Origin: Bacillus pumilus
GTDB lineage: Bacteria > Bacillota > Bacilli > Bacillales > Bacillaceae
Direction: 5' to 3'
Assembly: GCF_038738535.1 (NCBI RefSeq)
Contig: NZ_CP046128.1
Coordinates: forward strand, 3,348,001-3,412,000
Length of the DNA: 64,000 nucleotides
Part shown: in pieces, positions 54,413 through 63,094 of the stretch
How the letters are laid out: each line of letters begins with the position of its first letter
Numbering within the stretch: position 1 is the first letter of the stretch
Notes under the pieces: generated by a model
Seen by the model: the letters and a program-made list of their open reading frames with translations, nothing else
The model's database searches: none
What the model was told of the DNA's origin: nothing
Translations under genes and position numbers: made by a program

Positions 54413-56355
54413 GGGTGTCCCGTTTTTTCATTCGGATGCTCCAATATTTGAAGCGCCGCCGTCAGTTCCTCAAATGAAGCGGCCTTGATGAGTTGTTCCA
54501 CCACTTCCTTCCGCTCTGTCAGCCGCACAAGAAATTGATAAAGCGACTGTAATTCTTTTTGATACGTCTTCTGGATACTCAACAAACAAACGACTTGTAC
54601 TCGATCTTCACCCCACAGCACCGGTTTTTTCAACGTGCAGATCGCACAAAACGTGTCATCTGTTGCCGGCTTCATCGGATGAGGAATCGCGACCAAATGA
54701 CCGAACGATGTCGGGGACACTTGCTCTCTTTCCAGCAATAATTGTTCAAACTCGTCCGGGATGCGATGTTGTTCCTTTAGCACGTTCACAAAAAATTGAA
54801 GAACCTCTTCTCTTGATTGAAGGTCTTGCTGATAAAATGCCAGCGCCGGACTGACATACCGCAAAACCCCTGTATCCTGTGGATCCTGCACAAAACGTTT
54901 CAGCCGTACAATATCATCGTCACTTAAAATCGTATGTACATCAATCACTGGCACCGGCAATGTGTTCTGAAGCGGAATGGTACTAATAATAAAATCAATG
55001 CTTCTCAAATCATACGAAGGAAGATCCCCAACACTTGCAGTTCCAGCGATCTCCAGCCTTCCGCTAAAAGCCGCCGTCAGCTTATGAAGAAGGAGCTGAC
55101 TGCTGGCGACACCCGTTGCACACACAATAAGACATCTCTTTCTCACATGCTGTGATTTTGTCCGCTCGATTGCAGCACCGATATGGAGCGCCAAATACCC
55201 AATCTCATCCTCATGGATCTCGACCCCCTCTTTTTCCTTCAGCCATCTCCCCATATAGACACCCGCTTCAAATGCAATGGGATAATGCCTTTTAATGTCC
55301 GGTAAATAGGGGTTACGAATGTTCATATCGTACTTAAAACGATGAATAGCGGAACGCAAATGAAGACTTAATCCAACGATCAACTCCTTATCAAATTGAA
55401 TATCAAGTGACATGTGCTCCTCTACATAAGCAAGTAATTGGTGAGTGAAGCGAAAGTGATCTTCGTCTAGAAGGTGAAATAGCGTATGGCCGTCATCTCC
55501 ATATGCCATCATCTTGGCTCCCATCAAGTGAATCGCAATGTACGCCATTTCAGATAACGGAAAATCAATAGCTAATACATGCCGAATATCTTCTGCCATT
55601 TGTTGAGCCACTTGAAAAACAGGCTGCACTTGAATGTCTTTCAATTCCGCTTCTGGCATCATGACTAGTTTTTTCTCTTCAATTCGTTTGCATGCAATGG
55701 CGATGTGGGTGACTAAATTACTTAAACCGATCTCTGACAGATGAAGTCCGCTTGCTTTTGTACGTGAACGCACAATGTCCTGAACCAATTGATACGTTTC
55801 TTCAGGTAACAGCGCAGAGTTCGCATGCTCTTGCTGAAACACATGCTCAGCCATACAATATCTTAATTTCATTTCATCCCCTGTCAGCCGCAATCCATAT
55901 TTAGGGCGATGTGCTACAGAAAGTCCATGTAATGAAAACAAATGTCTGACAGCTTTCAAATCATTCTTCACTGTCGATTCACTCACAAATAGTTCCTCTG
56001 CCAACCCATCTAATTTGATATAGTCTTCAGACAGAAGCAGCCTTTTCAATAGATACGCCACACGGTCTTTAGGCTGATTGGGAATGACCTGTTCCTTTTT
56101 TTCGTTTCTTTCTCTCAGCGACTTTTTCAAAAATGTACGAAATGCCCCATAATCCTCGACGGTCAATGTATACCCTGCCCCGCGTTTGATATGTAGTGCG
56201 GCTCCATGTTCATCTATTATAGATTTAAGCGCTTTCATATCTGTTCGGATGGTTCGTGATGTGACGCCAATCATGCGGGCAATTTCTTCACTTGTCAGTT
56301 CCTGCTCCGCTTGCATCAAGCGTTTCAGGAGCTCCTCCTGACGTAAAGATAGCAT
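54397..56355 (-). CDS. LicR-like PTS-regulated activator, cluster 2
   Basis: Protein of 652 residues with the same architecture as LicR. Two helix-turn-helix domains (about 1-65, 85-160), PRD1 (NLVTHIAIACKRIEEK, YIAIHLMG), PRD2 (LSLHLRSAIHRFKYDM, GYLALHIGAAIE), EIIB-like (CLIVCATGVASSQLLL) and EIIA-like (TSFGHLVAIPHPMKP). It should be activated by HPr-dependent phosphorylation and held inactive by the cluster-2 EIIA/EIIB when no substrate is present. It lies directly upstream of its target operon. Its operator looks like that of LicR, so cross-control is possible. Confidence 0.88.
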   Translation of the reverse strand: MLSLRQEELLKRLMQAEQELTSEEIARMIGVTSRTIRTDMKALKSIIDEHGAALHIKRGAGYTLTVEDYGAFRTFLKKSLRERNEKKEQVIPNQPKDRVAYLLKRLLLSEDYIKLDGLAEELFVSESTVKNDLKAVRHLFSLHGLSVAHRPKYGLRLTGDEMKLRYCMAEHVFQQEHANSALLPEETYQLVQDIVRSRTKASGLHLSEIGLSNLVTHIAIACKRIEEKKLVMMPEAELKDIQVQPVFQVAQQMAEDIRHVLAIDFPLSEMAYIAIHLMGAKMMAYGDDGHTLFHLLDEDHFRFTHQLLAYVEEHMSLDIQFDKELIVGLSLHLRSAIHRFKYDMNIRNPYLPDIKRHYPIAFEAGVYMGRWLKEKEGVEIHEDEIGYLALHIGAAIERTKSQHVRKRCLIVCATGVASSQLLLHKLTAAFSGRLEIAGTASVGDLPSYDLRSIDFIISTIPLQNTLPVPVIDVHTILSDDDIVRLKRFVQDPQDTGVLRYVSPALAFYQQDLQSREEVLQFFVNVLKEQHRIPDEFEQLLLEREQVSPTSFGHLVAIPHPMKPATDDTFCAICTLKKPVLWGEDRVQVVCLLSIQKTYQKELQSLYQFLVRLTERKEVVEQLIKAASFEELTAALQILEHPNEKTGHPFPHL

Positions 56356-56491
56356 GGGCTCTCCTCCCTTGGCATTTACTTTTGCCTATCATCATAAACG
56401 AAAATAGAACTCTTTGCCCAGTTTTTCTTACAAATCGGGAACCTCAATATGGCTCAATCGTATGATGATGAAACAAGAGGAGGGATACATC

Positions 56492-56704
56492 ATGGATTCT
56501 TTTATGTTTGTTGTTATGATCATATTGGCTTCTTTAGGAGCAATCATTGCCCACCTGTTCACATCAAAGGATAAACGTACATCTGCTAAGCGTTCTTCAC
56601 ATCACAGTTCAACGACAAGTACCTATACTGATTCATATACTCATCACGCTTCTGATGCCTCCTGCGGGGGAGATTCAGGCGATAGCGGTGGTGGATGTGA
56701 CTAA
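56492..56704 (+). CDS. small membrane protein with Cys/Gly-rich tail
   Basis: Protein of 70 residues: one membrane helix (MDSFMFVVMIILASLGAIIA), a basic Ser/His region (KRSSHHSSTTST) and a tail CGGDSGDSGGGCD with two cysteines. The ATG at 56492 follows GAGGAGGG by seven bases; a longer frame from 56414 has no ribosome site. Function unknown. Transcribed opposite to its neighbours, the LicR-like gene upstream and the YwqH-like gene downstream. Confidence 0.75.
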   Translation: MDSFMFVVMIILASLGAIIAHLFTSKDKRTSAKRSSHHSSTTSTYTDSYTHHASDASCGGDSGDSGGGCD

Positions 56705-56706
56705 AC

Positions 56707-56748
56707 AAAAAAACAGCCGCTCGCTTATGAGACGACTGTTTTATATTT
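56707..56748. terminator. bidirectional terminator between small membrane protein and YwqH-like gene
   Basis: AAACAGCCG / CGACTGTTT hairpin with A/T-runs on both sides. Confidence 0.8.
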
Positions 56749-56752
56749 TATT

Positions 56753-57187
56753 TTAAAGAGCTTTCCAGCCCCGTTCAATCAAATGTTTAACATCCTTTGC
56801 AAAATCCTCGCCCTTTTCCATCACGTCCTGGGCTCTTCCGGCAAAATTACTGGCAACAGCCAGCTCCATTTTTTTTAATTCAAAGTGCAAGATTTTTTGA
56901 TCAAGCTCGGTTATATATTTTTCATACTCATTGTTCACGATGTCGTGCATTACATGGTAGGCGTCTTTTCGGTGGCGATGAAAGTCGGTTCCTCTCTCAC
57001 CTTTCCATGACGAATCTAGAGCAGGCTTCTTAATTTCCTTTATGTCTGACTGCGCAAGATCTTGTTCTGTTCGAATATTGCTTTTGGCTGTCTTTAACCG
57101 AGAGATCATTTCATCAAATTCTGCACGTCTGTTTTCAATTCCCATATGCAGATGGTGTAGCATCTCGGATAAACTCATGTCATCCAC
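56753..57187 (-). CDS. YwqH-family (DUF5082) LXG-associated helical protein, copy 2
   Basis: Protein of 144 residues, nearly all helical, with coiled-coil stretches and a SSWKGERGTDFHRHRKDA turn like the WXG motif of type VII secretion partners. In B. subtilis YwqH is encoded with YwqI and the LXG toxin YwqJ and helps export the toxin through the Yuk/Ess system. Here no toxin gene follows. It is a paralogue of the protein at 57768-58193, with its own promoter of similar sequence; local duplication is likely. Confidence 0.8.
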   Translation of the reverse strand: MDDMSLSEMLHHLHMGIENRRAEFDEMISRLKTAKSNIRTEQDLAQSDIKEIKKPALDSSWKGERGTDFHRHRKDAYHVMHDIVNNEYEKYITELDQKILHFELKKMELAVASNFAGRAQDVMEKGEDFAKDVKHLIERGWKAL

Positions 57188-57293
57188 CTCTATCGGACCT
57201 CATACGAAAGCACAGCGTCAGAGCCTTGGAAGCTATCGACTCACTTGATTTTTCCAATCCTGACATTTCTATCGTTTCGCTTTCATTAAGTAT

Positions 57294-57340
57294 AGTATAA
57301 GGTGAAAAGCCTCAGTCTTAAATAGGGAAAAGGTGTCCTT
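57294..57340 (-). promoter_or_regulatory. promoter of YwqH copy 2
   Basis: Minus-strand -10 TATACT (57299-57294) behind a CCCTATTTAAG-like upstream block. The same layout with TATAAT stands before the other copy. The rest of 57188-57445 holds no gene. Confidence 0.5.
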
Positions 57341-57446
57341 TTAGTGACGCGTTTGGAAGAAAAACGGAATAATACAAGGTCGTACATCCTGAATTTTATA
57401 TGATTCCATTGAACTATATTTCTTATCATGCAAATGTAATCCATAA

Positions 57447-57485
57447 ATAAAAGCGATTGTGCTGATTATTTTACAGCAATCGCTT
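57447..57485 (-). terminator. terminator of the YwqH-YwqI pair
   Basis: AGCGATTGCTG / CAGCACAATCGCT hairpin followed by TTTTATTTAT on the minus strand, overlapping the YwqI stop codon. Confidence 0.8.
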
Positions 57486-57729
57486 CGTCCTGTTCTTTTA
57501 AGGTTTTCACATTCGAGCGCGTGTCCTGGACATTTTTAATTAAGGCTTCTTTAAAGTTTGAGACCATTTCGTTCACCTCTGCCTCACGTGCCGTCCATTT
57601 GGTCACAAATTCAAGGCTGTTTTCACCCGCTTTATCTGCTGCTTTTTTCATCATTAAAGCTTCGACTGCTTGGGAGACTTCATCTAGTTGATTCATAACT
57701 GTTTGGTAGTTTAACTTAATTTGTCCCAT
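57466..57729 (-). CDS. YwqI-family (DUF5344) LXG-associated protein
   Basis: Protein of 87 residues, predicted two-helix hairpin of WXG100-like size with the segment VTKWTAREAEVNEMV at the turn. The start MGQIKLNYQTVMNQLDEV is typical for YwqI. It acts with YwqH as targeting partner for an LXG toxin in known loci. It lies 38 bases after the YwqH copy 1 and ends at a terminator, so no toxin is co-transcribed. Confidence 0.8.
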   Translation of the reverse strand: MGQIKLNYQTVMNQLDEVSQAVEALMMKKAADKAGENSLEFVTKWTAREAEVNEMVSNFKEALIKNVQDTRSNVKTLKEQDEAIAVK

Positions 57730-57767
57730 CGTGATATCCTCCAGATTTGTTCAGCATGAAAGCAGCT

Positions 57768-58193
57768 TTACAAGCTGCTCCATGCTTTTGAGATCAAGCG
57801 TTTGGCGTCCTCTACTGCGTCTTCTCCTTTTTCAGCAAGACGTGCGGCGTCTCCAGCTAAAGAACTGGCAAAAGATAACGCAGCCTGTTCAGCTTCTAAT
57901 GTACTGATTTTGAATTCGATGCGGCTCACGTAGCGTGGGTATTTGTCGTTCACAATCGTTTGCAGCGCATCATGTGCTTCATTCCGCTCTGATTTGAAAT
58001 CCTTGCTTCGCTCACCATTCCAAGAGGTCCCAAGCTTTGGCTGCTTGATTTGCTTCAGATCTGTTTCTGCCGCATCTTGTTCACGTTCGACCTTACTTTT
58101 CGCCTTCTTCAGTCGAGCGATTTTCTCTTCGATTTCTGCTTTTTTACTTGTAATGCCACCGTTTAGGGCAGACAGCATATCCGATAAGCTCAT
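57768..58193 (-). CDS. YwqH-family (DUF5082) LXG-associated helical protein, copy 1
   Basis: Protein of 141 residues, helical, with LGTSWNGERSKDFKSERNEA and a conserved N-terminus MSLSDMLSALNGGI. The ATG at 58193 follows GGAGGAGG by eight bases; the frame to 58298 starts upstream of the promoter -10 and is rejected. First gene of a YwqH-YwqI operon. It shares about half its residues with the second copy at 56753. Confidence 0.82.
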   Translation of the reverse strand: MSLSDMLSALNGGITSKKAEIEEKIARLKKAKSKVEREQDAAETDLKQIKQPKLGTSWNGERSKDFKSERNEAHDALQTIVNDKYPRYVSRIEFKISTLEAEQAALSFASSLAGDAARLAEKGEDAVEDAKRLISKAWSSL

Positions 58194-58284
58194 TATGGGT
58201 TCCTCCTCCTGACAAAAAATAAAAACGCTGCTTAGAGTTCCTCTAAACGAGCGTAAGGTGAATAGCACTTTTTCCATTATTGTT

Positions 58285-58313
58285 ATTATAAGGTTCAAAG
58301 ACTCATGTTTGAA
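58285..58313 (-). promoter_or_regulatory. promoter of YwqH copy 1
   Basis: Minus-strand TTCAAA, 17 bases, TATAAT (58290-58285), about 92 bases before the ATG. The flank CCCTATT...CTTATA is shared with the promoter of copy 2. Positions 58314-58450 show nothing else. Confidence 0.55.
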
Positions 58314-58450
58314 TAGGGATTTGTACCCTTTTTATGGGATAAATATGCTTTCGTTCTGCTTCACATTACCTCTTTAGACCTCTTTTATAAAGGGTCTAAA
58401 CTCCCGATCATCTTCTTTATATCATATGTAGTCTCTCGGTCCTAGGACAA

Positions 58451-58480
58451 GCAAAAGCCGCCTAATTGAGGCGGCTTTTG
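58451..58480 (-). terminator. terminator of mleN
   Basis: AAAAGCCGCCT / AGGCGGCTTTT hairpin. Confidence 0.92.
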
Positions 58481-58488
58481 TAAACGGC

Positions 58489-59895
58489 TTATGAAGCCGA
58501 TTCTTCTGATTCTTGTGGATTCTTAACGTACCAGATGAATTTCCCTGTATATCCATAAATAATAGCAAGACCAATGGCAACAAAGCTCAACCACATAAAT
58601 GGTAAATAAGAGAATGTGGATACGCCTAGAATTCCCGCCATATAAATCCCGTTATCTGACCAAGGGACCATACCAGACGTCATTGTTCCACCGACCTCAG
58701 CGTTTCTAGATAGAACGCGTCTGTCTATTTTCAATTTATCGTAGCTTTTTTCCATAATTTTCGGTGTAAGAATTAATGAAACGTACATTGCACATCCAAA
58801 AATATTTGCAAAGAATGCTACAACAAGTGTAGATAGGGTTACATTTCCTGCATTATATAATTTCTTCTCGAAAGTAGCGACAATCACTTTTAGAACGCCT
58901 AGATATTCAAGCACGCCACCAAACCCAAGCCCGAGAATAATGACCACTAAAGATCCAAGCATATTCACAATACCACCACGATTTAACAGCGTATTTAAGA
59001 AATCTACATCTGAATTAATAGAGAAGCCATTGTATGCTGAACCAATCGCATCTGCCGGATTCATTCCTTGGAAAGCCATCGCCCAAATAGATCCTAAAAG
59101 AGCACCAATGGCAATAACAGGCATTGAAGGTTTCTTAAATACGAGCAGTAATACAACCACTACTGCTGGGATGACCATCCAAATGTTAATGGTAAATGTA
59201 TCATGCAGGGCATTTTTCAAAAATTCTACCTTATTTTGATCAATGTTGCGTCCACCATACATAAAGCCTGTAACCGTAAACATAATGGCCGTAATGACAA
59301 AGGCTGGTATGGATAAAACCATCATCGCTCGAACATGTGCCAGCACGTCCACTTTTGAAAGAGAGGAAGCGAGCACTGTACTATCTGATAATGGGGATAA
59401 TTTATCTCCAAAATAAGCACCAGATAAGACGGCACCTGCCACGATCGGAAGTGGAATACCTAGCCCTTCACCAATTGCGATCATCGCAATCCCTGCCGTT
59501 CCAACCGTCCCCCAAGAGGTTCCTGTTGCAATGGACATGAGTGCACAGATGACAAGTGTAGCTAATAAGAAGATATTAGGATGAATAAACTCTAAACCAT
59601 AATAGATTAACGTAGGTACAACCCCACCTGCAATCCATGTACCAACAAGTGCACCTACTGCAATTAAGATTAAAATGGCTTCTAAACCATTCGATATCCC
59701 TTTTGTGATCGCATTTTGAAGATCCTTATAGGAGTGCCCCAATCGAATACCTAATGCGATAACCATAAACCATGAGATAAACAATGCTAGTTGAATATCC
59801 AATTTGAAATAAAGAGTAAAAGATAAAACAATTGCTAAAAACAAGCCAAGTACAGACACGACTTCTAACATAGACGGCAGACGTGGTGATTTCAT
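58489..59895 (-). CDS. mleN: malate-proton/sodium-lactate antiporter MleN (NhaC family)
   Basis: Antiporter of 468 residues with about eleven to twelve helices. In B. subtilis MleN exchanges malate plus protons for lactate plus sodium. Motifs are GTSWGTVGTAGIAMIAIG, AYFGDKLSPLSDSTVLASSL and SGMVPWSDNGIYMA. The ATG at 59895 follows AAAGGGAGG. It lies downstream of ansB in the same direction, but a hairpin and an AnsR-like box separate them, suggesting its own control. In B. subtilis mleA (malic enzyme) follows; here it does not. Fumarate/malate from aspartate breakdown fits the neighbourhood. Confidence 0.88.
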   Translation of the reverse strand: MKSPRLPSMLEVVSVLGLFLAIVLSFTLYFKLDIQLALFISWFMVIALGIRLGHSYKDLQNAITKGISNGLEAILILIAVGALVGTWIAGGVVPTLIYYGLEFIHPNIFLLATLVICALMSIATGTSWGTVGTAGIAMIAIGEGLGIPLPIVAGAVLSGAYFGDKLSPLSDSTVLASSLSKVDVLAHVRAMMVLSIPAFVITAIMFTVTGFMYGGRNIDQNKVEFLKNALHDTFTINIWMVIPAVVVVLLLVFKKPSMPVIAIGALLGSIWAMAFQGMNPADAIGSAYNGFSINSDVDFLNTLLNRGGIVNMLGSLVVIILGLGFGGVLEYLGVLKVIVATFEKKLYNAGNVTLSTLVVAFFANIFGCAMYVSLILTPKIMEKSYDKLKIDRRVLSRNAEVGGTMTSGMVPWSDNGIYMAGILGVSTFSYLPFMWLSFVAIGLAIIYGYTGKFIWYVKNPQESEESAS

Positions 59896-59911
59896 TGTGT
59901 TTCCTCCCTTT

Positions 59912-59926
59912 GTGTACGCGTTAAGC
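59912..59926 (-). promoter_or_regulatory. AnsR-box-like motif before mleN
   Basis: Minus-strand ACGC-TTA-ACGCGTAC, the same motif as in the ansA/ansR region. It lies about 30 bases downstream of a TTGACA -35-like element (59958-59953), where repression is expected. Confidence 0.7.
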
Positions 59927-59971
59927 GTTTTCAAAATATTGTGAAAAAAGTGTGTCAATTCGAAAGAAAGT

Positions 59972-60006
59972 GAATTGCCTGTTTTTCTCTATTTCACAGG
60001 CAATTC
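59972..60006 (-). other. hairpin between ansB and mleN
   Basis: GAATTGCCTGT-N13-ACAGGCAATTC perfect inverted repeat with only a weak T-rich tail. Probably a partial terminator of ansAB. Confidence 0.65.
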
Positions 60007-60038
60007 TACATATTAATAAAATAAAATTTTTGATATTA

Positions 60039-61460
60039 TTATCGCTCTAGGAGCTCTGCACCCGCAATACCAGGCTTTGTCATCTCATATGGATTCAAAA
60101 TAATATCAAGTTCTTCTTCTGTTAACACATCATTTTGCAAGCAAAGATCTCTAATGGATTCTCCACTTAAAATGGCTTCCCTTGCGATTCTAGCCGCGGC
60201 TTCATAGCCTAAGTGAGGGTTTACCGCAGTAATGACGCCTGCACTTTTTTCCACATATTCTTTCAAACGTTTTTCATTTGCTTCAATGTCCACTAAACAA
60301 TGATCTGTGAATGAGCGGAATCCGTTATTCATTATACTAATAGATTGAAGCAAGTTAAAGACCAAAACAGGCTCCATCACATTTAACTCAAGCTGGCCTG
60401 CTTCAGAAGCAAGACAGATGGTATGGTCGTTCCCAATGACCTGGAATGCGATTTGGTTAATGAGCTCTGCCATGACTGGATTGACTTTCCCAGGCATAAT
60501 GGATGATCCTGGCTGACGAGCTGGCAATGCAATTTCAGCAAGACCTGCACGCGGTCCAGAAGCCATTAGGCGAAGGTCATTGGCAATCTTAGACATGTTC
60601 ATCATGCATACTTTTAATGCGGCGGACACTTCTGTGTAAGCATCTGTATTTTGCGTCGCATCCACGAGATGCTCTGCGCCTACAAGCGGAAGACCAGAAA
60701 TATCTGCTAGCTTCTTCACAACGATCTCAATATAACGAGGATCTGCGTTTAAGCCTGTCCCAACAGCTGTTGCACCCATATTCACTTCATATAAATGCTG
60801 CTTTGATTGGTTGATCCGTTTAATATCACGGCTGAGCACGCGGCTGTATGCCTCAAATTCCTGTCCTAAACGAATTGGAACAGCATCCTGCAGATGCGTA
60901 CGTCCCATTTTGATCACATGATCAAATTCTTTTGCTTTCTTTTGGAATACGTCCTGCATCGTTTGCATTGTCTCAAGCAGAATGTCTAACTGCTTCAATA
61001 CAGCAATGTGGATAGCTGTTGGAAACGAGTCATTCGTCGATTGTGACATGTTTACATGTGTGTTTGGGCTTAAATGGATGTATTCACCCTTTTGATGCCC
61101 CATGATTTCTAGCGCTCTGTTTCCAATCACTTCATTGGCATTCATATTCATCGACGTTCCTGCGCCGCCTTGGATTGGGTCTACAATAAAGTATTCATGC
61201 AGCTTGCCTTCAATAACTTCATCAGAGGCTTGTACGATGGCATTTCCAATTCCTTTATATAAACGTCCAACTTCCATATTGGCTTGAGCTGCTGCTTTTT
61301 TCACGATGGCAAAGGCTCTGATCAGTTCCTCGTGCATGCGATATCCTGTAATCGGGAAATTTTCTTTTGCACGAAGGGTTTGAACCCCATAATACACGTC
61401 TGCCGGAATTTCTTTTTCACCAAGAAAATCCTTCTCATAGCGATAAGTTGCTTGAACCAT
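60039..61460 (-). CDS. ansB: aspartate ammonia-lyase AnsB
   Basis: Aspartase of 473 residues (about 475 in B. subtilis). It converts aspartate to fumarate and ammonium. Fumarase/aspartase superfamily: the signature loop is GSSIMPGKVNPVMAE with the catalytic Ser, with TNDSFPTAIHIAV and GRTHLQDAVPIRLGQE as the other conserved regions. Second gene of ansAB, 28 bases after ansA. Together with ansA it degrades asparagine to fumarate. Confidence 0.94.
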   Translation of the reverse strand: MVQATYRYEKDFLGEKEIPADVYYGVQTLRAKENFPITGYRMHEELIRAFAIVKKAAAQANMEVGRLYKGIGNAIVQASDEVIEGKLHEYFIVDPIQGGAGTSMNMNANEVIGNRALEIMGHQKGEYIHLSPNTHVNMSQSTNDSFPTAIHIAVLKQLDILLETMQTMQDVFQKKAKEFDHVIKMGRTHLQDAVPIRLGQEFEAYSRVLSRDIKRINQSKQHLYEVNMGATAVGTGLNADPRYIEIVVKKLADISGLPLVGAEHLVDATQNTDAYTEVSAALKVCMMNMSKIANDLRLMASGPRAGLAEIALPARQPGSSIMPGKVNPVMAELINQIAFQVIGNDHTICLASEAGQLELNVMEPVLVFNLLQSISIMNNGFRSFTDHCLVDIEANEKRLKEYVEKSAGVITAVNPHLGYEAAARIAREAILSGESIRDLCLQNDVLTEEELDIILNPYEMTKPGIAGAELLER

Positions 61461-61488
61461 CTGATATGACCTGCTTTCTATAGAATAG

Positions 61489-62478
61489 TTAAATCACTAA
61501 ATCTTCTGCGATTGGCGTTTCCATAATCTTCTTCACTTCTCTTGGGTCTGTTGTTTTACCTAATGCCCACATAAGTTTCGGCACGATGGCTTCTGTGTTC
61601 ATGTTTCGTGAACGTGCCACCAGTTCTTGATTGATTTTGCGTCCTACTTCATACACGCTCATGTCTTCTCCTTCTTCAAGACACTGAGTTGTGATGACAA
61701 CAGAAATTCCTTCTTCAAGCAATTCGTTGATTTTCTCTAAAAGGTTTCTTCCTTCGAAAGGAATACCGCCGCTGCCGTAGCTTTCGATCACGACTCCTTT
61801 GTAGACGCCTTTGATTGCATCTAAGAACTCAGGCTTTAGACCTGGGTGCAATTTCAAGAGACAAACGTCGGTGTTTAAAGATGCGTCTAATTTAAGCGGT
61901 TTCATTGACGATCTTTTTACTTTGCTATTGTATTCAATTTGATGGTTTTCAATCGATGCAATATATGGGTAGTTAATACTTTCAAATGCATCATAGCTTT
62001 TCGTTCTTAGTTTGATTGCGCGTGTTCCTTGAATGACTCTGCCATCAAAGACAACATACACGCCGCCTACGCCGTCACATGCAAAGCGAATCGCATCGGT
62101 GATGTTTTTCTTCGCATCTGTTTTCTTAAACGTAATCGGGATTTGTGAGCCTGTAATGACAATTGGCTTATCCGGATTTTGCAGCATATAAGAAAGAGCT
62201 GCTGATGTATAGGCCATCGTGTCTGTACCATGCGTGACAACAAAACCGTCATATTGATCATAATTTTCATAAATGGCTGTTGCAATATCCACCCAGTATT
62301 CAGGCTGCATATTTGTACTATCTATACTCATTAGGGACTTTGTGTCCATTGTATACTCTGCATTAATTTCGTTTAAATAGCTTAAAAGGTCCTCAGCTTT
62401 AACACCTGGAGCCAAACCGTTTTCACTCTCTACAGATGCAATCGTCCCACCAGTGGTTAAAAGCAATAATTTCTTCAA
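61489..62478 (-). CDS. ansA: L-asparaginase AnsA
   Basis: Type I asparaginase of 329 residues. It hydrolyses asparagine to aspartate and ammonium in the cytoplasm. Nucleophile Thr in [14 protein letters not shown]; second motif [15 protein letters not shown]; also the Lys-containing [17 protein letters not shown]. The TTG at 62478 follows AAGAGGTGG and gives exactly the B. subtilis length; the ORF extension to 62517 starts before the ribosome site. First gene of ansAB, controlled by the divergent ansR. Confidence 0.94.
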   Translation of the reverse strand: MKKLLLLTTGGTIASVESENGLAPGVKAEDLLSYLNEINAEYTMDTKSLMSIDSTNMQPEYWVDIATAIYENYDQYDGFVVTHGTDTMAYTSAALSYMLQNPDKPIVITGSQIPITFKKTDAKKNITDAIRFACDGVGGVYVVFDGRVIQGTRAIKLRTKSYDAFESINYPYIASIENHQIEYNSKVKRSSMKPLKLDASLNTDVCLLKLHPGLKPEFLDAIKGVYKGVVIESYGSGGIPFEGRNLLEKINELLEEGISVVITTQCLEEGEDMSVYEVGRKINQELVARSRNMNTEAIVPKLMWALGKTTDPREVKKIMETPIAEDLVI

Positions 62479-62553
62479 CAGGTCCACCTCTTTCAATAAA
62501 ATTACTTCGTTTGTCACACATATTATAAGCTAGCTTGTGCTATTCTATAATAT

Positions 62554-62568
62554 ACGCTTTACGCGTAC
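62554..62568 (+). promoter_or_regulatory. AnsR-box-like motif A
   Basis: ACGC-TTT-ACGCGTAC, next to the ansA -35 (TTATAG, minus strand 62550-62545; -10 TATAAT 62527-62522). A shortened TAACGCG copy lies at 62591-62597. Confidence 0.72.
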
Positions 62569-62616
62569 CTTCATTGCCATTATAGTCACATAACGCGAAT
62601 TAATCAAGAAATTATT

Positions 62617-62631
62617 ACGCATAACGCGTAC
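62617..62631 (+). promoter_or_regulatory. AnsR-box-like motif B
   Basis: ACGC-ATA-ACGCGTAC, overlapping the -35 position of the ansR promoter (-10 TATACT at 62651-62656), as expected for autoregulation. Confidence 0.72.
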
Positions 62632-62685
62632 ATTCCATGTCAAAATATGATATACTGTTGTTGTATATAAAGGAGCGTTCATGTA

Positions 62686-63033
62686 ATGATACTCGATCGT
62701 TTAACCACCCTTAGAAAAAAGAAAAAATGGTCTCTCCAGCATACGGCAGATCGCCTAGGTATCGCCAAAAGCACCTATGCCGGTTACGAATCTGGGTACC
62801 GACGACCTTCGCTTGAAGCAGTGAAGCGGCTGGCTGATTTGTATGATACGTCCATTGATTTTTTACTTGGTAGAACGGACGAGCCAGAGATACAACGCAA
62901 AATCTCTGATATCAAAATTGAACTGACGGAAGCAAAAGAAGGAACCATCCTTGTCGACGGCGTTCCCCTAAATGATGAAGAAATCAAACAGCTTGTTGCC
63001 TTTATTCGGGCGAAAAACACTCTAAAAGTATAA
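62686..63033 (+). CDS. ansR: XRE-type regulator AnsR of asparagine/aspartate use
   Basis: Helix-turn-helix XRE regulator of 115 residues. The DNA-binding domain (about 3-60) contains WSLQHTADRLGIAKSTYAGYE and the C-terminal part a helical dimerisation segment. AnsR in B. subtilis represses ansAB until asparagine or aspartate is present. It is divergent from ansA; AAAGGAG precedes the ATG. Repeated ACGC-N3-ACGCGTAC motifs in the shared region and before mleN are candidate binding sites. Confidence 0.9.
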   Translation: MILDRLTTLRKKKKWSLQHTADRLGIAKSTYAGYESGYRRPSLEAVKRLADLYDTSIDFLLGRTDEPEIQRKISDIKIELTEAKEGTILVDGVPLNDEEIKQLVAFIRAKNTLKV

Positions 63034-63039
63034 ACACAG

Positions 63040-63080
63040 AAAAGAGAGGCCCCTATCAATCGGGTGCCTCTCTTTCCTTT
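63040..63080. terminator. bidirectional terminator between ansR and XRE gene
   Basis: AAAGAGAGGC / GCCTCTCTTT hairpin between convergent genes. Confidence 0.88.
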
Positions 63081-63094
63081 TTCCTATCAGCTGC

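Noticed and set aside
56753-58488. LXG toxin gene or immunity gene among the YwqH/YwqI genes
   Set aside because: Gaps are 38 and 278 bases, too short for a toxin; neighbours are a small membrane protein gene and mleN.
59917-59932. cre site before mleN
   Set aside because: Only the core TGAAAACGCTTA resembles cre; three mismatches at one end, and the sequence is better explained by the AnsR-like motif.
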